From an uncultured Eubacteriales bacterium (GTDB lineage Bacteria > Bacillota > Clostridia > TANB77 > CAG-508): a DNA stretch of 55,928 nucleotides. The notes beneath the pieces were generated by a model. The model saw only the letters and a program-made list of their open reading frames with translations, did not search any database and was not told where the DNA came from. Location: positions 1 through 55,928 of the forward strand of contig CASEEU010000026.1 of assembly GCA_949287075.1 (NCBI GenBank), in the 5' to 3' direction. Shown one piece after another: positions 28,575-36,434 of this stretch (position 1 is the first letter of the stretch; the number at the start of each line of letters is the position of its first letter). The translations under genes were made by a program, and so were the position numbers.

Positions 28575-29054
28575 TTAATCTACTAACGTATAGCTTGTCT
28601 TTCTTTCGAAATTTTCTCCTTGCATGATAACCATTATAGTTGTTTTTCCATTTTCCTCTTTATTAGTAGTAAATATGCATCCTGTTATATTTTGTGCAAT
28701 TTTTACTTTATTCATATATATCCCTTTATTTTTTGGTATATATGTATATTGGTTTCCACTAGAAAAAATAATGTAATTTTGTTTTCCTACATTATTTTGC
28801 ATATCTGCTCCTTCTTCATCTTCAAGCTTTATTGGTGATTGAATATCTAGTATTTTATTTCCTTTTTTATTTACTTCTTCTGTAAAATACGAATTAAACT
28901 TTGTATATTGCTGATTTAAATTTTGCGTCGCAGAATGAATATCCACATTTTTATAAAAATATGAAGTTAATACTGTAATGATTGTTACAATAATAAGCAT
29001 AACAATAATATATATTGTTGCAGATATTAATGTAACCCCTCTTTCTGTTTGCAT
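28575..29054 (-). CDS. Prepilin-like protein, minor pseudopilin candidate 1
   Basis: A 159-residue protein with a short charged leader MQTERG followed by VTLISATIYIIVMLIIV, a prepilin-type signal and hydrophobic helix. Position +5 after the presumed cleavage is Ser rather than the canonical Glu. The rest contains polar segments and a C-terminus ending SYTLVD, with no recognised domain. It lies between another prepilin and pilB and is probably a minor (pseudo)pilin at the pilus tip or base. Confidence 0.7.
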   Translation of the reverse strand: MQTERGVTLISATIYIIVMLIIVTIITVLTSYFYKNVDIHSATQNLNQQYTKFNSYFTEEVNKKGNKILDIQSPIKLEDEEGADMQNNVGKQNYIIFSSGNQYTYIPKNKGIYMNKVKIAQNITGCIFTTNKEENGKTTIMVIMQGENFERKTSYTLVD

Positions 29055-29078
29055 GTTTTTCTCCTTAATGATGATTTA

Positions 29079-29537
29079 TTAGCTATTTTTCGCTATCACG
29101 GTTGACAATTCAACTGTTTCAATCCTATCTTTATCTTTATAAGCTATCTCTACAGTCACTTTTTTGACCAATCCAGATAATATAGTATCATCACCTTGAT
29201 TTTCTGGTAAGTTTGAATAATCTATTATTGCTATTTTCTTTGAAAATCCTGTTGTTTTTTCAATTGCAGTATTTCCTTCTTCTTCCTTTACTATAATATT
29301 TACAAAATCATTTGTTCCGTCTGTTGGTGTATCCTGTAAATCTTCGAAATTCTTTGCCTTCAAACTTTCAATTTCATTAATTGCATAGTTTGTCGCCTCT
29401 GTTCTTCTTTCTATAGAGTTAAAATTTGCATTAATTGTATACATAATAGTAGCAATTAATGCAATAAATACTGTGATTAAAATAATGGAAACTGTTAAGT
29501 CAATATTAGTAATTCCTTTTTCATTTTTGAAGATCAT
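29079..29537 (-). CDS. Prepilin-like protein, minor pseudopilin candidate 2
   Basis: 152 residues beginning MIFKNEKG then ITNIDLTVSIILITVFIALIA, a class III signal with an acidic residue (Asp) at +5, the position normally held by Glu. After the N-terminal helix comes a region with TEATNYAINEIESLKAKNFEDL, typical of PulG/PilV-like minor pilins, and a C-terminal beta-rich part. Positioned 18 bases after the prepilin peptidase gene, ATG behind AAAGGA. Confidence 0.75.
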   Translation of the reverse strand: MIFKNEKGITNIDLTVSIILITVFIALIATIMYTINANFNSIERRTEATNYAINEIESLKAKNFEDLQDTPTDGTNDFVNIIVKEEEGNTAIEKTTGFSKKIAIIDYSNLPENQGDDTILSGLVKKVTVEIAYKDKDRIETVELSTVIAKNS

Positions 29538-29555
29538 TTGATGTTCCTTTCTTAT

Positions 29556-30371
29556 TTAAACAAGAAATTTATACCAAGCTAATACAAATATAAGATTTAA
29601 AATATTAGATATACCTAAAATAAATCCATAATCTATATTTTCGCCATAATCATTTTTTTCTCTTCTAACCTTTCTTCGTATATTTTTTATTTTGTGTATT
29701 AATAGTTCAAAAGCTACTACAAGTGCTGTCATAAGGATTGTGTTAATGGTAACATATTCACCTGTAAAAATGACCATAGTTAAAACTGTTAATATAACAC
29801 CATGAACATAACTATTTTTAGCATATTTTTTTAGTGTAACTGTATCCAAAATTAAAATGATAACATAAAATACTAAATATATAATATATCTATATATACT
29901 ATCTTTTTCTATGACGCATAAATATATTATGTATATAATAGATAATAAAATACCATACATAGATATTGATTTTTCAATTTTTCGATTTTCAGCATCAATT
30001 CCTGCCATGATAAAAACAAAGCACAAATACAATGCCATAAATGCACCTTCTATAAGTATATAAGGTTTTAAGTTATCTACACTGATATTTATTAAATATG
30101 CTATTATCACAAATGTAAAGCCTGATAAAATTTCTAATATAAAATATCTAGGTCTAATTTTTTCTTTGCAATATCTACATTTTCCTAATAAAAAAATATA
30201 ACTAAATACAGGTATTAAATCCCAAAATCCTAATTTATGATTACAATTGGGACAATATGAATGCGTATGTGTGATATCTTGTCTTTTTGGTATTCTGTAT
30301 ATAGCTAATGTAAAGAAACTGCCCAATACAGTCCCCATTATGAATATTAATATATATAGTACTATATTCAT
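29556..30371 (-). CDS. pilD: Prepilin peptidase (A24 family, PilD/GspO)
   Basis: Membrane aspartic peptidase that removes the short leaders of prepilins and N-methylates them. 271 residues with the N-terminal zinc-type domain (CPNC at 40-43, CRYC at 65-68) and about seven membrane helices. The first catalytic Asp is in GIDAENRKI (Asp126). The usual second motif GxGDxK is degenerate: the best candidate is Asp247 in NIDYGFILG, lacking the following Lys. Sits between the pilin and two minor prepilin genes, its substrates. Confidence 0.88.
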   Translation of the reverse strand: MNIVLYILIFIMGTVLGSFFTLAIYRIPKRQDITHTHSYCPNCNHKLGFWDLIPVFSYIFLLGKCRYCKEKIRPRYFILEILSGFTFVIIAYLINISVDNLKPYILIEGAFMALYLCFVFIMAGIDAENRKIEKSISMYGILLSIIYIIYLCVIEKDSIYRYIIYLVFYVIILILDTVTLKKYAKNSYVHGVILTVLTMVIFTGEYVTINTILMTALVVAFELLIHKIKNIRRKVRREKNDYGENIDYGFILGISNILNLIFVLAWYKFLV

Positions 30372-30481
30372 TTTTTCTCCTTTTTCTTCAATTTATTTTA
30401 TCTCATCTTTACTCTTTATTTTTATTATATTTGTAGATTAAAAGTTTTATTTTTATTTAATAGGCTATAATTGTTACATTC

Positions 30482-30511
30482 AAACCATACACACTTTTGT
30501 GTGTATGGTTT
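30482..30511 (-). terminator. Hairpin downstream of the pilin gene
   Basis: Perfect 13-bp stem AAACCATACACAC / GTGTGTATGGTTT with a four-base loop, 27 bases after the pilin stop. The T-run is short, so it may work as a partial terminator that keeps pilin mRNA more abundant than the downstream genes. Confidence 0.65.
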
Positions 30512-30537
30512 ATCCTATTTGATAATTATCCATTATC

Positions 30538-30999
30538 TTATAGCTGTTCTGTAACAATTTTTCCTGTTGAAGGTAGAACATAAATATCTTCTCCTTCTGC
30601 AAAATCTACTTTTAATACTGAAACTTCTTCTTCTAAATCATCCTCAGCAATATTTAAAGTTGTATCAGTAATATCCGTTAAATTTGCATCTGATGTTGTT
30701 CTATATATTGCTGCTTTTAACTCTTCTTTATTTATTTCTAATGTATTTGGTGTATCATTTGTATTGGTAATATTTGTTGCTATAGCTCCTCCTGCATGAT
30801 ATTCTGTTAATAAATCTTGTACTGCTAATTTAACAATTTCTTCATTGCTTTTTTGTATAGTTGTTGTTTGAGCTTGTCTTGATCTTGTAAGAAGTCCCTT
30901 ATCGCCTGCAAGCATTGCTATTGATACTCCTGCTAAAATTAGCAAAACGATAATTGTAATAACTAAAGCGATTAGAGTAATACCTTTTTGGTTCCTCAT
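30538..30999 (-). CDS. Type IV pilin (probable major pilin)
   Basis: 153 residues with leader MRNQKG followed by ITLIALVITIIVLLILAGV, the Clostridia-type prepilin signature; the +5 residue is Ala rather than Glu. The C-terminal domain is acidic and Thr/Asn-rich, with KGLLTRSRQAQ after the helix, a common feature of Gram-positive type II/IV prepilins. Its place between PilM/N/O and the peptidase, with its own strong AGGAGG and a downstream hairpin, suggests it is the main pilus subunit. Confidence 0.85.
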   Translation of the reverse strand: MRNQKGITLIALVITIIVLLILAGVSIAMLAGDKGLLTRSRQAQTTTIQKSNEEIVKLAVQDLLTEYHAGGAIATNITNTNDTPNTLEINKEELKAAIYRTTSDANLTDITDTTLNIAEDDLEEEVSVLKVDFAEGEDIYVLPSTGKIVTEQL

Positions 31000-31076
31000 T
31001 TTCGTTTTTCCTCCTTTTCTTTTGAAATAAGTTTATATATATATAATTTATGTTTTTTTAAACATAACATTAATAA

Positions 31077-31508
31077 CTATTTTGTTCCTGTATCAGGATA
31101 ATATACAGAATTTTTTGAATGAATTGTATTATTTTTTTCTGTTGAACTTTCTGAAATTGTGTTATTATCTGTATTTGACGTATCTCCACTTTGTATTATG
31201 TTTTCTTCTTCTACTATTTCGTCATATGGTGAAAATGGATTTGGTTTTCCTGGTACATAGGTATTAATTCTTTCATAATTATCTAAATCTGTTGAATCTA
31301 CACTATATGTTAAAATAATTTCATCATTTTCTACATTTTCACCTTTACTTAATTCTTCCTGTACAGCTGTTGGTGTTGTATAAGATACTTCTTCTGGTAT
31401 AATTTTATTACTTGGTACATATTCATATAATAATACACCAAGTATTAATATAATCGCTAAACAAATTAATAACATAATCATCATTTCTTTTATAAACTTT
31501 TTAGCCAT
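31077..31508 (-). CDS. Membrane-anchored pilus protein, PilP-like in position
   Basis: 143 residues: one N-terminal membrane helix (about 10-28) followed by an extracytoplasmic, acidic, Asn/Ser/Thr-rich domain. It contains VPGKPNPFSPYDE near residue 82, which resembles the RDPF-like motif of PilP, and follows the PilO-like gene, where PilP would be. The second half is low complexity. A role in the pilus alignment complex is inferred from location; sequence evidence is weak. Confidence 0.55.
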   Translation of the reverse strand: MAKKFIKEMMIMLLICLAIILILGVLLYEYVPSNKIIPEEVSYTTPTAVQEELSKGENVENDEIILTYSVDSTDLDNYERINTYVPGKPNPFSPYDEIVEEENIIQSGDTSNTDNNTISESSTEKNNTIHSKNSVYYPDTGTK

Positions 31509-31518
31509 AGCCCCTCCT

Positions 31519-32280
31519 TTACTGATTAGCTGTATTTGTTGTATTGGTACTATTGCTCTTAGTTACATTCATTGTATTATTTGTATGATTTGTGCTATTA
31601 GTAGTATTTGTATTTGTTGTATTTGTTTCATTTGTTTCATTTGTTTCATTTGTTTCATTTTCACCTGTTACATCATCTGTTTTTGTATCTATTGAAGATA
31701 TCCCTTCTATTGGTATATTTTTACATATGAATGTTGCTCTTAGTGAAGATGTAGATTCCCCTGCTTTTATTGAAAATTGTTCTATTTTAAATGCTAAATC
31801 TGAATCATCTTCTATATCTCTAATAAATTCACATATACCAATATAACTTCCAACAGTTATAAAATTCAAATCATAAACATTTTCTCCTCCTGTTCCAACT
31901 GTTAAAGCTATATCAATACTAACACCTTCACTCGTTGCATGTGTGCCAATTTCTGTCCATAGAAAGTCTAATGTATAATTCGATAATTGACTTGCCTTCT
32001 CAACATCTCCCGAACTACTAACTCCTACCATGTCTTTATATATAGTTTTTTGTTCTTCTAACGCTTTCATACTTGCATTTACTTCACTAATTTTTTCAGG
32101 TAAAGTAGATTTTGCAAGTCTAGTTGCTTGAGTTATTATCTCATCTAATTCTGTATTTTCATTTTGCATTTTTTCTATTCCCCAAATACTAAAGTTGCCT
32201 ATTTTCAATCCATATACAATCGTATAAATCGTTAATATGCATACCAGTGCAATTAAAATCAATATCAGTAATTTTTTCAT
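31519..32280 (-). CDS. PilO-like pilus alignment protein with Asn/Thr repeat tail
   Basis: 253 residues: an N-terminal membrane helix (about 2-24), a coiled-coil/hydrophilic segment, and a compact domain (about 110-195), the PilO layout. The last about 55 residues are a low-complexity tail of Glu-Thr-Asn and Thr-Asn repeats, encoded in part by 9-bp direct repeats at 31621-31656. The start overlaps the upstream PilM-PilN stop (ATGA) with AGAAGGAG inside that gene, so translation is coupled. Confidence 0.68.
   Translation of the reverse strand: MKKLLILILIALVCILTIYTIVYGLKIGNFSIWGIEKMQNENTELDEIITQATRLAKSTLPEKISEVNASMKALEEQKTIYKDMVGVSSSGDVEKASQLSNYTLDFLWTEIGTHATSEGVSIDIALTVGTGGENVYDLNFITVGSYIGICEFIRDIEDDSDLAFKIEQFSIKAGESTSSLRATFICKNIPIEGISSIDTKTDDVTGENETNETNETNETNTTNTNTTNSTNHTNNTMNVTKSNSTNTTNTANQ
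31621..31656. repeat. 9-bp direct repeats in the PilO-like gene
   Basis: Four tandem ATTTGTTTC units (plus-strand reading), encoding repeated Glu-Thr-Asn on the minus strand. Unit loss or gain would keep the frame and change tail length. Confidence 0.8.
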
Positions 32281-33896
32281 GGTAAGTCTCCTTCTATTGT
32301 TACTTTAATCACACTGTTTTCTTTTATTCCTGAGGTAGAACTTACATTTGTTAAAAACATTTCTGTGTCTAACTTTGCCTTAAACATACCTAATTGTTCA
32401 TATCTATTGGATTGTGCTTCAATGGCAACATGGGTTCCTGTCATATTTTGTATAGAAGTTATTTGAACATTTTCTGGAATAATATACATAATTCTATTTA
32501 ATAAATTGGGGATAGCATCTCTTGTTTTACTTGCATCTGTAATTCTGTCATTTAAATCTTGTAAATTTTGAACCCTTTCTATATAATGATTTGTTCTAGA
32601 ATTTATTTTTGTTTTATCATTATCTGCTAATTGAATTTGTGTATTAATATGGTTAATTGATTCTTGTGCTTGTTGTTTTTTCTGTTTCATTTGATTTTGC
32701 AATAATACAACAAAACAACTATAAATGCTAAAAAATATAATTAGTCCTACTGCTGTCCTTAATAAATTAGTTTCTATTTTGTCTAGTTTTTCTCCTAAGT
32801 CATTTTTTAACCAACTTGAAGTTTCTATTTTCCCTTTCTTATCCTTATCAGAATTTATATCTATCATTAACCAATCTGAAATTTTTTCTTTAAATGATAG
32901 TTTCTTAAAGTTAATTCCTTGTATTCCTTCTCCTACTCCTGTCAAAGCTAAAGATATTGCAGAATTTACTTCAATATAATCTTGTATACTAATATCTTGT
33001 GTTGGATTAATAAAATATGGTTTTAATATTTCACATTCTATTTCAGTTAAGTATTCTTGAAAATATAAATCTATATTATTTATTAATGCTGCTGTCCCTG
33101 TTAAATATACTTTTGTTATTCTTTCTTCACTTTCGTTTATAATTTTTCTTACATTTTCAACAATTGCATATAAAGTTGGCATAATATCTTCTAAATATCC
33201 AATTTCTGTTTCTTGAAGATTTCTTCCTTCTAAAGTATAAATAGTCGTATTTTTACATATTTCATAAGCTTTTGCTAAAGAATTCTCCTTTACATTTATC
33301 TTTCTTAAAAAATCCTGGCTTCCTTCTTCAATTTTTTTTATATCATATACATTTTCATCAAGAATTATTGTCACAGTTGTATTATCTTCTATATTAACAA
33401 TTAGATAATTCTCTTTGGGCTTTGTTTCTATTAAATTTGCAATTGTCATAGAAATAGGAACAATATTTGTTAATTTGTATTTTTCTAAAACTTGCATTTT
33501 CTTTGTTAATTCAATTTTATTGGCAGCAATATGAATTATTTTTAATGTATCTTTATCTTCCGGATTTTTTGAAACTACATATCTTGTTTCAAAAACATTG
33601 GGATTATATCCTTGATCATTACAATATATTTCAAATTCTGTTTTAACTGCTTTTGATAAATCCTTATTGGTCAACATTGCAAACATATCAAAATAATTAT
33701 AGATTTCCTCAGACAAATTGATGCTGATTAATGTTTTATAGCTATATGTTTCTTCTATAATCTGATTAATTGCTTTTTCTAAATTATCATAAAACTTTAC
33801 ACCAAAAAATTCTACTTTTATTTTTTCATGTTCTTTTGATACTTTTGCATATTTAATTGTATTGCTTTCTACATAAAACCCTAAACAGCTAGCCAT
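32277..33896 (-). CDS. PilM-PilN fusion protein of the type IV pilus
   Basis: 539 residues combining two normally separate proteins. Residues about 1-350 look like PilM, an actin-fold cytoplasmic ATPase (LGFYVESNTIKYAKV at the start, YLTGTAALINNI near 270). A membrane helix at about 375-395 is followed by a coiled coil and a C-terminal PilN-like domain. In other bacteria PilM binds a short cytoplasmic peptide of PilN; here that link is covalent. First gene of the pilus operon; ATG behind AGAAGGAG. Confidence 0.85.
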   Translation of the reverse strand: MASCLGFYVESNTIKYAKVSKEHEKIKVEFFGVKFYDNLEKAINQIIEETYSYKTLISINLSEEIYNYFDMFAMLTNKDLSKAVKTEFEIYCNDQGYNPNVFETRYVVSKNPEDKDTLKIIHIAANKIELTKKMQVLEKYKLTNIVPISMTIANLIETKPKENYLIVNIEDNTTVTIILDENVYDIKKIEEGSQDFLRKINVKENSLAKAYEICKNTTIYTLEGRNLQETEIGYLEDIMPTLYAIVENVRKIINESEERITKVYLTGTAALINNIDLYFQEYLTEIECEILKPYFINPTQDISIQDYIEVNSAISLALTGVGEGIQGINFKKLSFKEKISDWLMIDINSDKDKKGKIETSSWLKNDLGEKLDKIETNLLRTAVGLIIFFSIYSCFVVLLQNQMKQKKQQAQESINHINTQIQLADNDKTKINSRTNHYIERVQNLQDLNDRITDASKTRDAIPNLLNRIMYIIPENVQITSIQNMTGTHVAIEAQSNRYEQLGMFKAKLDTEMFLTNVSSTSGIKENSVIKVTIEGDLP

Positions 33897-34014
33897 GTTT
33901 TGCTCCTTCTTCCATTTTTTCTTTATTCATATTTTTTGCACTTTCTAAAATTTGATACATGAATAAATTAGTAAGTTTCTATTTTTTGGCAAGCATGTAT
34001 ATTGGTTCTAGTTT

Positions 34015-34042
34015 ATTTTACCATCCTTCATATAAAAATCAA
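34015..34042 (-). promoter_or_regulatory. Possible pilus operon promoter (TTGATT-16-TAAAAT)
   Basis: TTGATT (34037-34042) and TAAAAT (34015-34020) on the minus strand, 16 bases apart, about 120 bases upstream of the PilM-PilN gene and inside the 202-base gap after rsmB. The spacing is slightly short and the region is AT-rich, so this is a candidate only. Confidence 0.35.
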
Positions 34043-34098
34043 TACTTTTAAATTGATTTTAATGCAATTGTCATTGAAGTGTATTCAAATTGTAATAT

Positions 34099-35427
34099 TT
34101 ACTTTTTTTGTAACTCACATATAAAAAATCCATCTGTTTCATCATTTTGATATAATTGAATTTTGCCCATATTTTCTACACTATTTGTTATTTTAGGCAT
34201 TTTTATTTTTAAATATTCAAAATTTTGATTTTCTTTTAAAAATTTCTCAATAATATCATCATTTTCTTCTCTAAAAATACTACATGTTGAATAAACAAGT
34301 TTTCCATTTGGTTTTAAATATTTTGAACATATTTCTAATATTTTTTGTTGAATTTGCGTAATTTCTTCAATATCTTCTGGTTTTCTCTTCCATTTAATAT
34401 CTGGTTTCCTTTTTAATACACCTATTCCTAAACATGGTACATCTAACAATATTTTGTCAAATTTTTCTCTATATTCTTCTCTATAAATCGTAGCATCTTG
34501 ACATTCTGTTCTAATAATATGAATACTTAATCGTTTTGCATTTGCTGTTACCAATTGCACTCTATGAGGATGCAAATCCCATGCAATAATTTCTCCTTTA
34601 TCTTTCATTAATTCTGCCATATAGGTAGTCTTTCCACCTGGACTACTACAAGCATCTAATATGACTTCATTTGGTTCTGGATCAAGAATTTGTACAATTA
34701 ACCCTGCACCTTCATCTTGAACTGTAAAATATCCTTGTTTAAACAAATCTAATTGCTCTATGTTTTTTATTTTTTCTAATATCAAAAAATCTTCAAATTT
34801 TCCTTCTTTAAATGTTATACTCCTTTCATTTAACAAATTTTCTAATTCTCTCTTATTCGTTTTTAACTGATTAACTCTAATTGTCACATTTGGTTTTATA
34901 TTAGAAGCTTTACATATTTCTTCTACTTTTTTTTCATCATTTTGTTTTAATAATTCTTCTATAATCCAAACTGGCATAGATGTTGTTTTAGAAATTCTCT
35001 CGATTGAATTTTCAATTTCAAAAAATGATTCATAATCTTTTTTTTCTATTTTTCTTAAAATAGCATTCACAAAATTACTACTTCCTTTATGACCATATCT
35101 TTTTGCCAAATTAACACTTTCATTAACTGCAGCTGATTTGGGAACCTTATCCAAAAAGACAATTTGATATATCCCCATTCTTAAAATATTTAAAATCCAT
35201 GGAGAAATTTTTTTAAGCCTAAGTTTTGAATATTTTTTTATCATTTCATCAAGTGTTAATTTCCATGAAGTAACACCATATACAATTTCTGAAATAAATC
35301 CAATGTCTCTATCATCTAATTTGTTTTTACTCTCTTTAATATTTTCATCTAATGCAATATTAGAATATGCTTCTTCTTTATCGATTTTATATAAAGTTTT
35401 CAATGCAATTTCTCTCACAATATCCAT
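34099..35427 (-). CDS. rsmB: 16S rRNA (cytosine-967-C5)-methyltransferase RsmB
   Basis: Methylates C967 of 16S rRNA using S-adenosylmethionine. 442 residues: N-terminal NusB-like RNA-binding domain (about 1-140), then the Rossmann methyltransferase with LDACSSPGGKTTYMA (SAM binding, about 260-274), the LDVPCLGIG motif with one catalytic cysteine and LVYSTCSI with the nucleophile cysteine near 394. Length is standard. ATG behind AAGGAGAA. Divergently placed from the dodecin-spoVA genes. Confidence 0.93.
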   Translation of the reverse strand: MDIVREIALKTLYKIDKEEAYSNIALDENIKESKNKLDDRDIGFISEIVYGVTSWKLTLDEMIKKYSKLRLKKISPWILNILRMGIYQIVFLDKVPKSAAVNESVNLAKRYGHKGSSNFVNAILRKIEKKDYESFFEIENSIERISKTTSMPVWIIEELLKQNDEKKVEEICKASNIKPNVTIRVNQLKTNKRELENLLNERSITFKEGKFEDFLILEKIKNIEQLDLFKQGYFTVQDEGAGLIVQILDPEPNEVILDACSSPGGKTTYMAELMKDKGEIIAWDLHPHRVQLVTANAKRLSIHIIRTECQDATIYREEYREKFDKILLDVPCLGIGVLKRKPDIKWKRKPEDIEEITQIQQKILEICSKYLKPNGKLVYSTCSIFREENDDIIEKFLKENQNFEYLKIKMPKITNSVENMGKIQLYQNDETDGFFICELQKK

Positions 35428-35572
35428 TCTTTTATATTTTCTCCTTATTCTTTTTTATTTTTTCTCTATTTTTATTAAATTATATACTGTAATTTATATT
35501 TTTTCTACCAATTTTGTATATTTTTTATTTTTTAGGAAAAGATATTTTTAAAAGATTTGGAGGTTTATATGT

Positions 35573-35800
35573 ATGGAAATTAAGAAACATTTAATGATTA
35601 CTGGCAATTCAACTGTATCATGGAAAGATGCTATTGTAAAAGCAATTGCTGAAGCTTCTAAAACCATTGATTATCTTTCTGATGTCAGAATTTTAGAACA
35701 AAGAGCAAGTATTAGTGGAGATAAAATTTCTGAATATTTTGTTGACTTAGATATCTCATTTTCTATTGATTTAAATAGAAAAGATAATAAAGATGCTTAA
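35573..35800 (+). CDS. Dodecin-like small protein
   Basis: 75 residues with the dodecin pattern: ITGNSTVSWKDAIVKAI, then EASKTI, a LEQRASISG turn and the last strand YFVDLDISFSIDL. Dodecins form hollow dodecamers that store flavins. By eye, the flavin-stacking Trp (Trp36 of the Halobacterium protein) aligns with Asp, and the flavin-binding Gln (Gln55) with Phe, so flavin binding is doubtful. GGAGG lies 9 bases before the ATG. It ends 24 bases before spoVAC and may be co-transcribed with it. Confidence 0.8.
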   Translation: MEIKKHLMITGNSTVSWKDAIVKAIAEASKTIDYLSDVRILEQRASISGDKISEYFVDLDISFSIDLNRKDNKDA

Positions 35801-35824
35801 TTTTTTTAGAAAGGAATTATGTAT

Positions 35825-36292
35825 ATGGAAAATCCAACAGAAACTAAAAAGACATATCAAAATTACGTAGATAAAAAATCACCCAATTCACCTATATTAA
35901 AAAATTGTTTTAATGCTTTTTGGGTTGGAGGTCTTATCTGTACAATCGGACAGATTATACTTAATATTTGCAAAGATAGAGGATTTGATGCACAAATTTC
36001 TGGGACAATTGTTTCCATTTTATTAATTGGTTTATCTGCTTTTCTTACTGGTTTAAATATTTTTAATAAAATTGGAAAATTTGCAGGAGCAGGTTCTCTA
36101 ATCCCTATTACAGGATTTGCAAATTCTATTGTTTCTCCTGCTATGGAATACAAATCAGAAGGTTATGTTATGGGTGTTGGCAGAAAGATGTTTACTGTTG
36201 CCGGACCCGTTTTAGTATTTGGTATATCTACCTCTATATTAGTAGGTATTATTTATTTAATATTTAATACGCAAAACATTACTTTAGTTTAA
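35825..36292 (+). CDS. spoVAC: Stage V sporulation protein AC (SpoVAC)
   Basis: Membrane component of the SpoVA channel that moves dipicolinic acid into the developing spore and releases it during germination; SpoVAC has been described as a mechanosensitive channel. 155 residues with about four to five helices; FWVGGLICTIGQIILN and AGSLIPITGFANS are family hallmarks. ATG at 35825 follows AAGGA by 9 bases; an ATG two codons upstream sits only 3 bases from the site. The gene is intact, unlike the two following genes. Confidence 0.93.
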   Translation: MENPTETKKTYQNYVDKKSPNSPILKNCFNAFWVGGLICTIGQIILNICKDRGFDAQISGTIVSILLIGLSAFLTGLNIFNKIGKFAGAGSLIPITGFANSIVSPAMEYKSEGYVMGVGRKMFTVAGPVLVFGISTSILVGIIYLIFNTQNITLV

Positions 36293-36294
36293 AT

Positions 36295-36410
36295 TGAACG
36301 TTAGGGACGTGTCAAATCGTCCAAAAATTGAACAAAAGGGACAGACCTAATTTGTTAATCCTGTCCCTTTTGGACGAAAAATGTCCAATTTGACACGTCC
36401 CCAATGTTCA
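36295..36410. repeat. 116-bp palindromic (REP/MITE-like) element between spoVAC and spoVAD
   Basis: Outer arms of 23 bases (36295-36317 and 36388-36410) match at 21 positions; inner arms AAAAGGGACAG (36334-36344) / CTGTCCCTTTT (36361-36371) and CGTCCAAAA (36318-36326) / TTTTGGACG (36368-36376) are also complementary and compete. It begins 3 bases after the spoVAC stop and ends 6 bases before the spoVAD ribosome site. No transposase is present. Degenerate relatives seem to lie near 44004 and 51514. Confidence 0.8.
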
Positions 36411-36434
36411 CTTTTTAAAGGAGTTGAATATATT

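Noticed and set aside
36381..36434. ATG start inside the palindrome for the spoVAD 5' part
   Set aside because: The first 18 codons are encoded by the palindromic element and do not resemble SpoVAD; the ribosome site AAAGGAG and family sequence point to the TTG at 36435.
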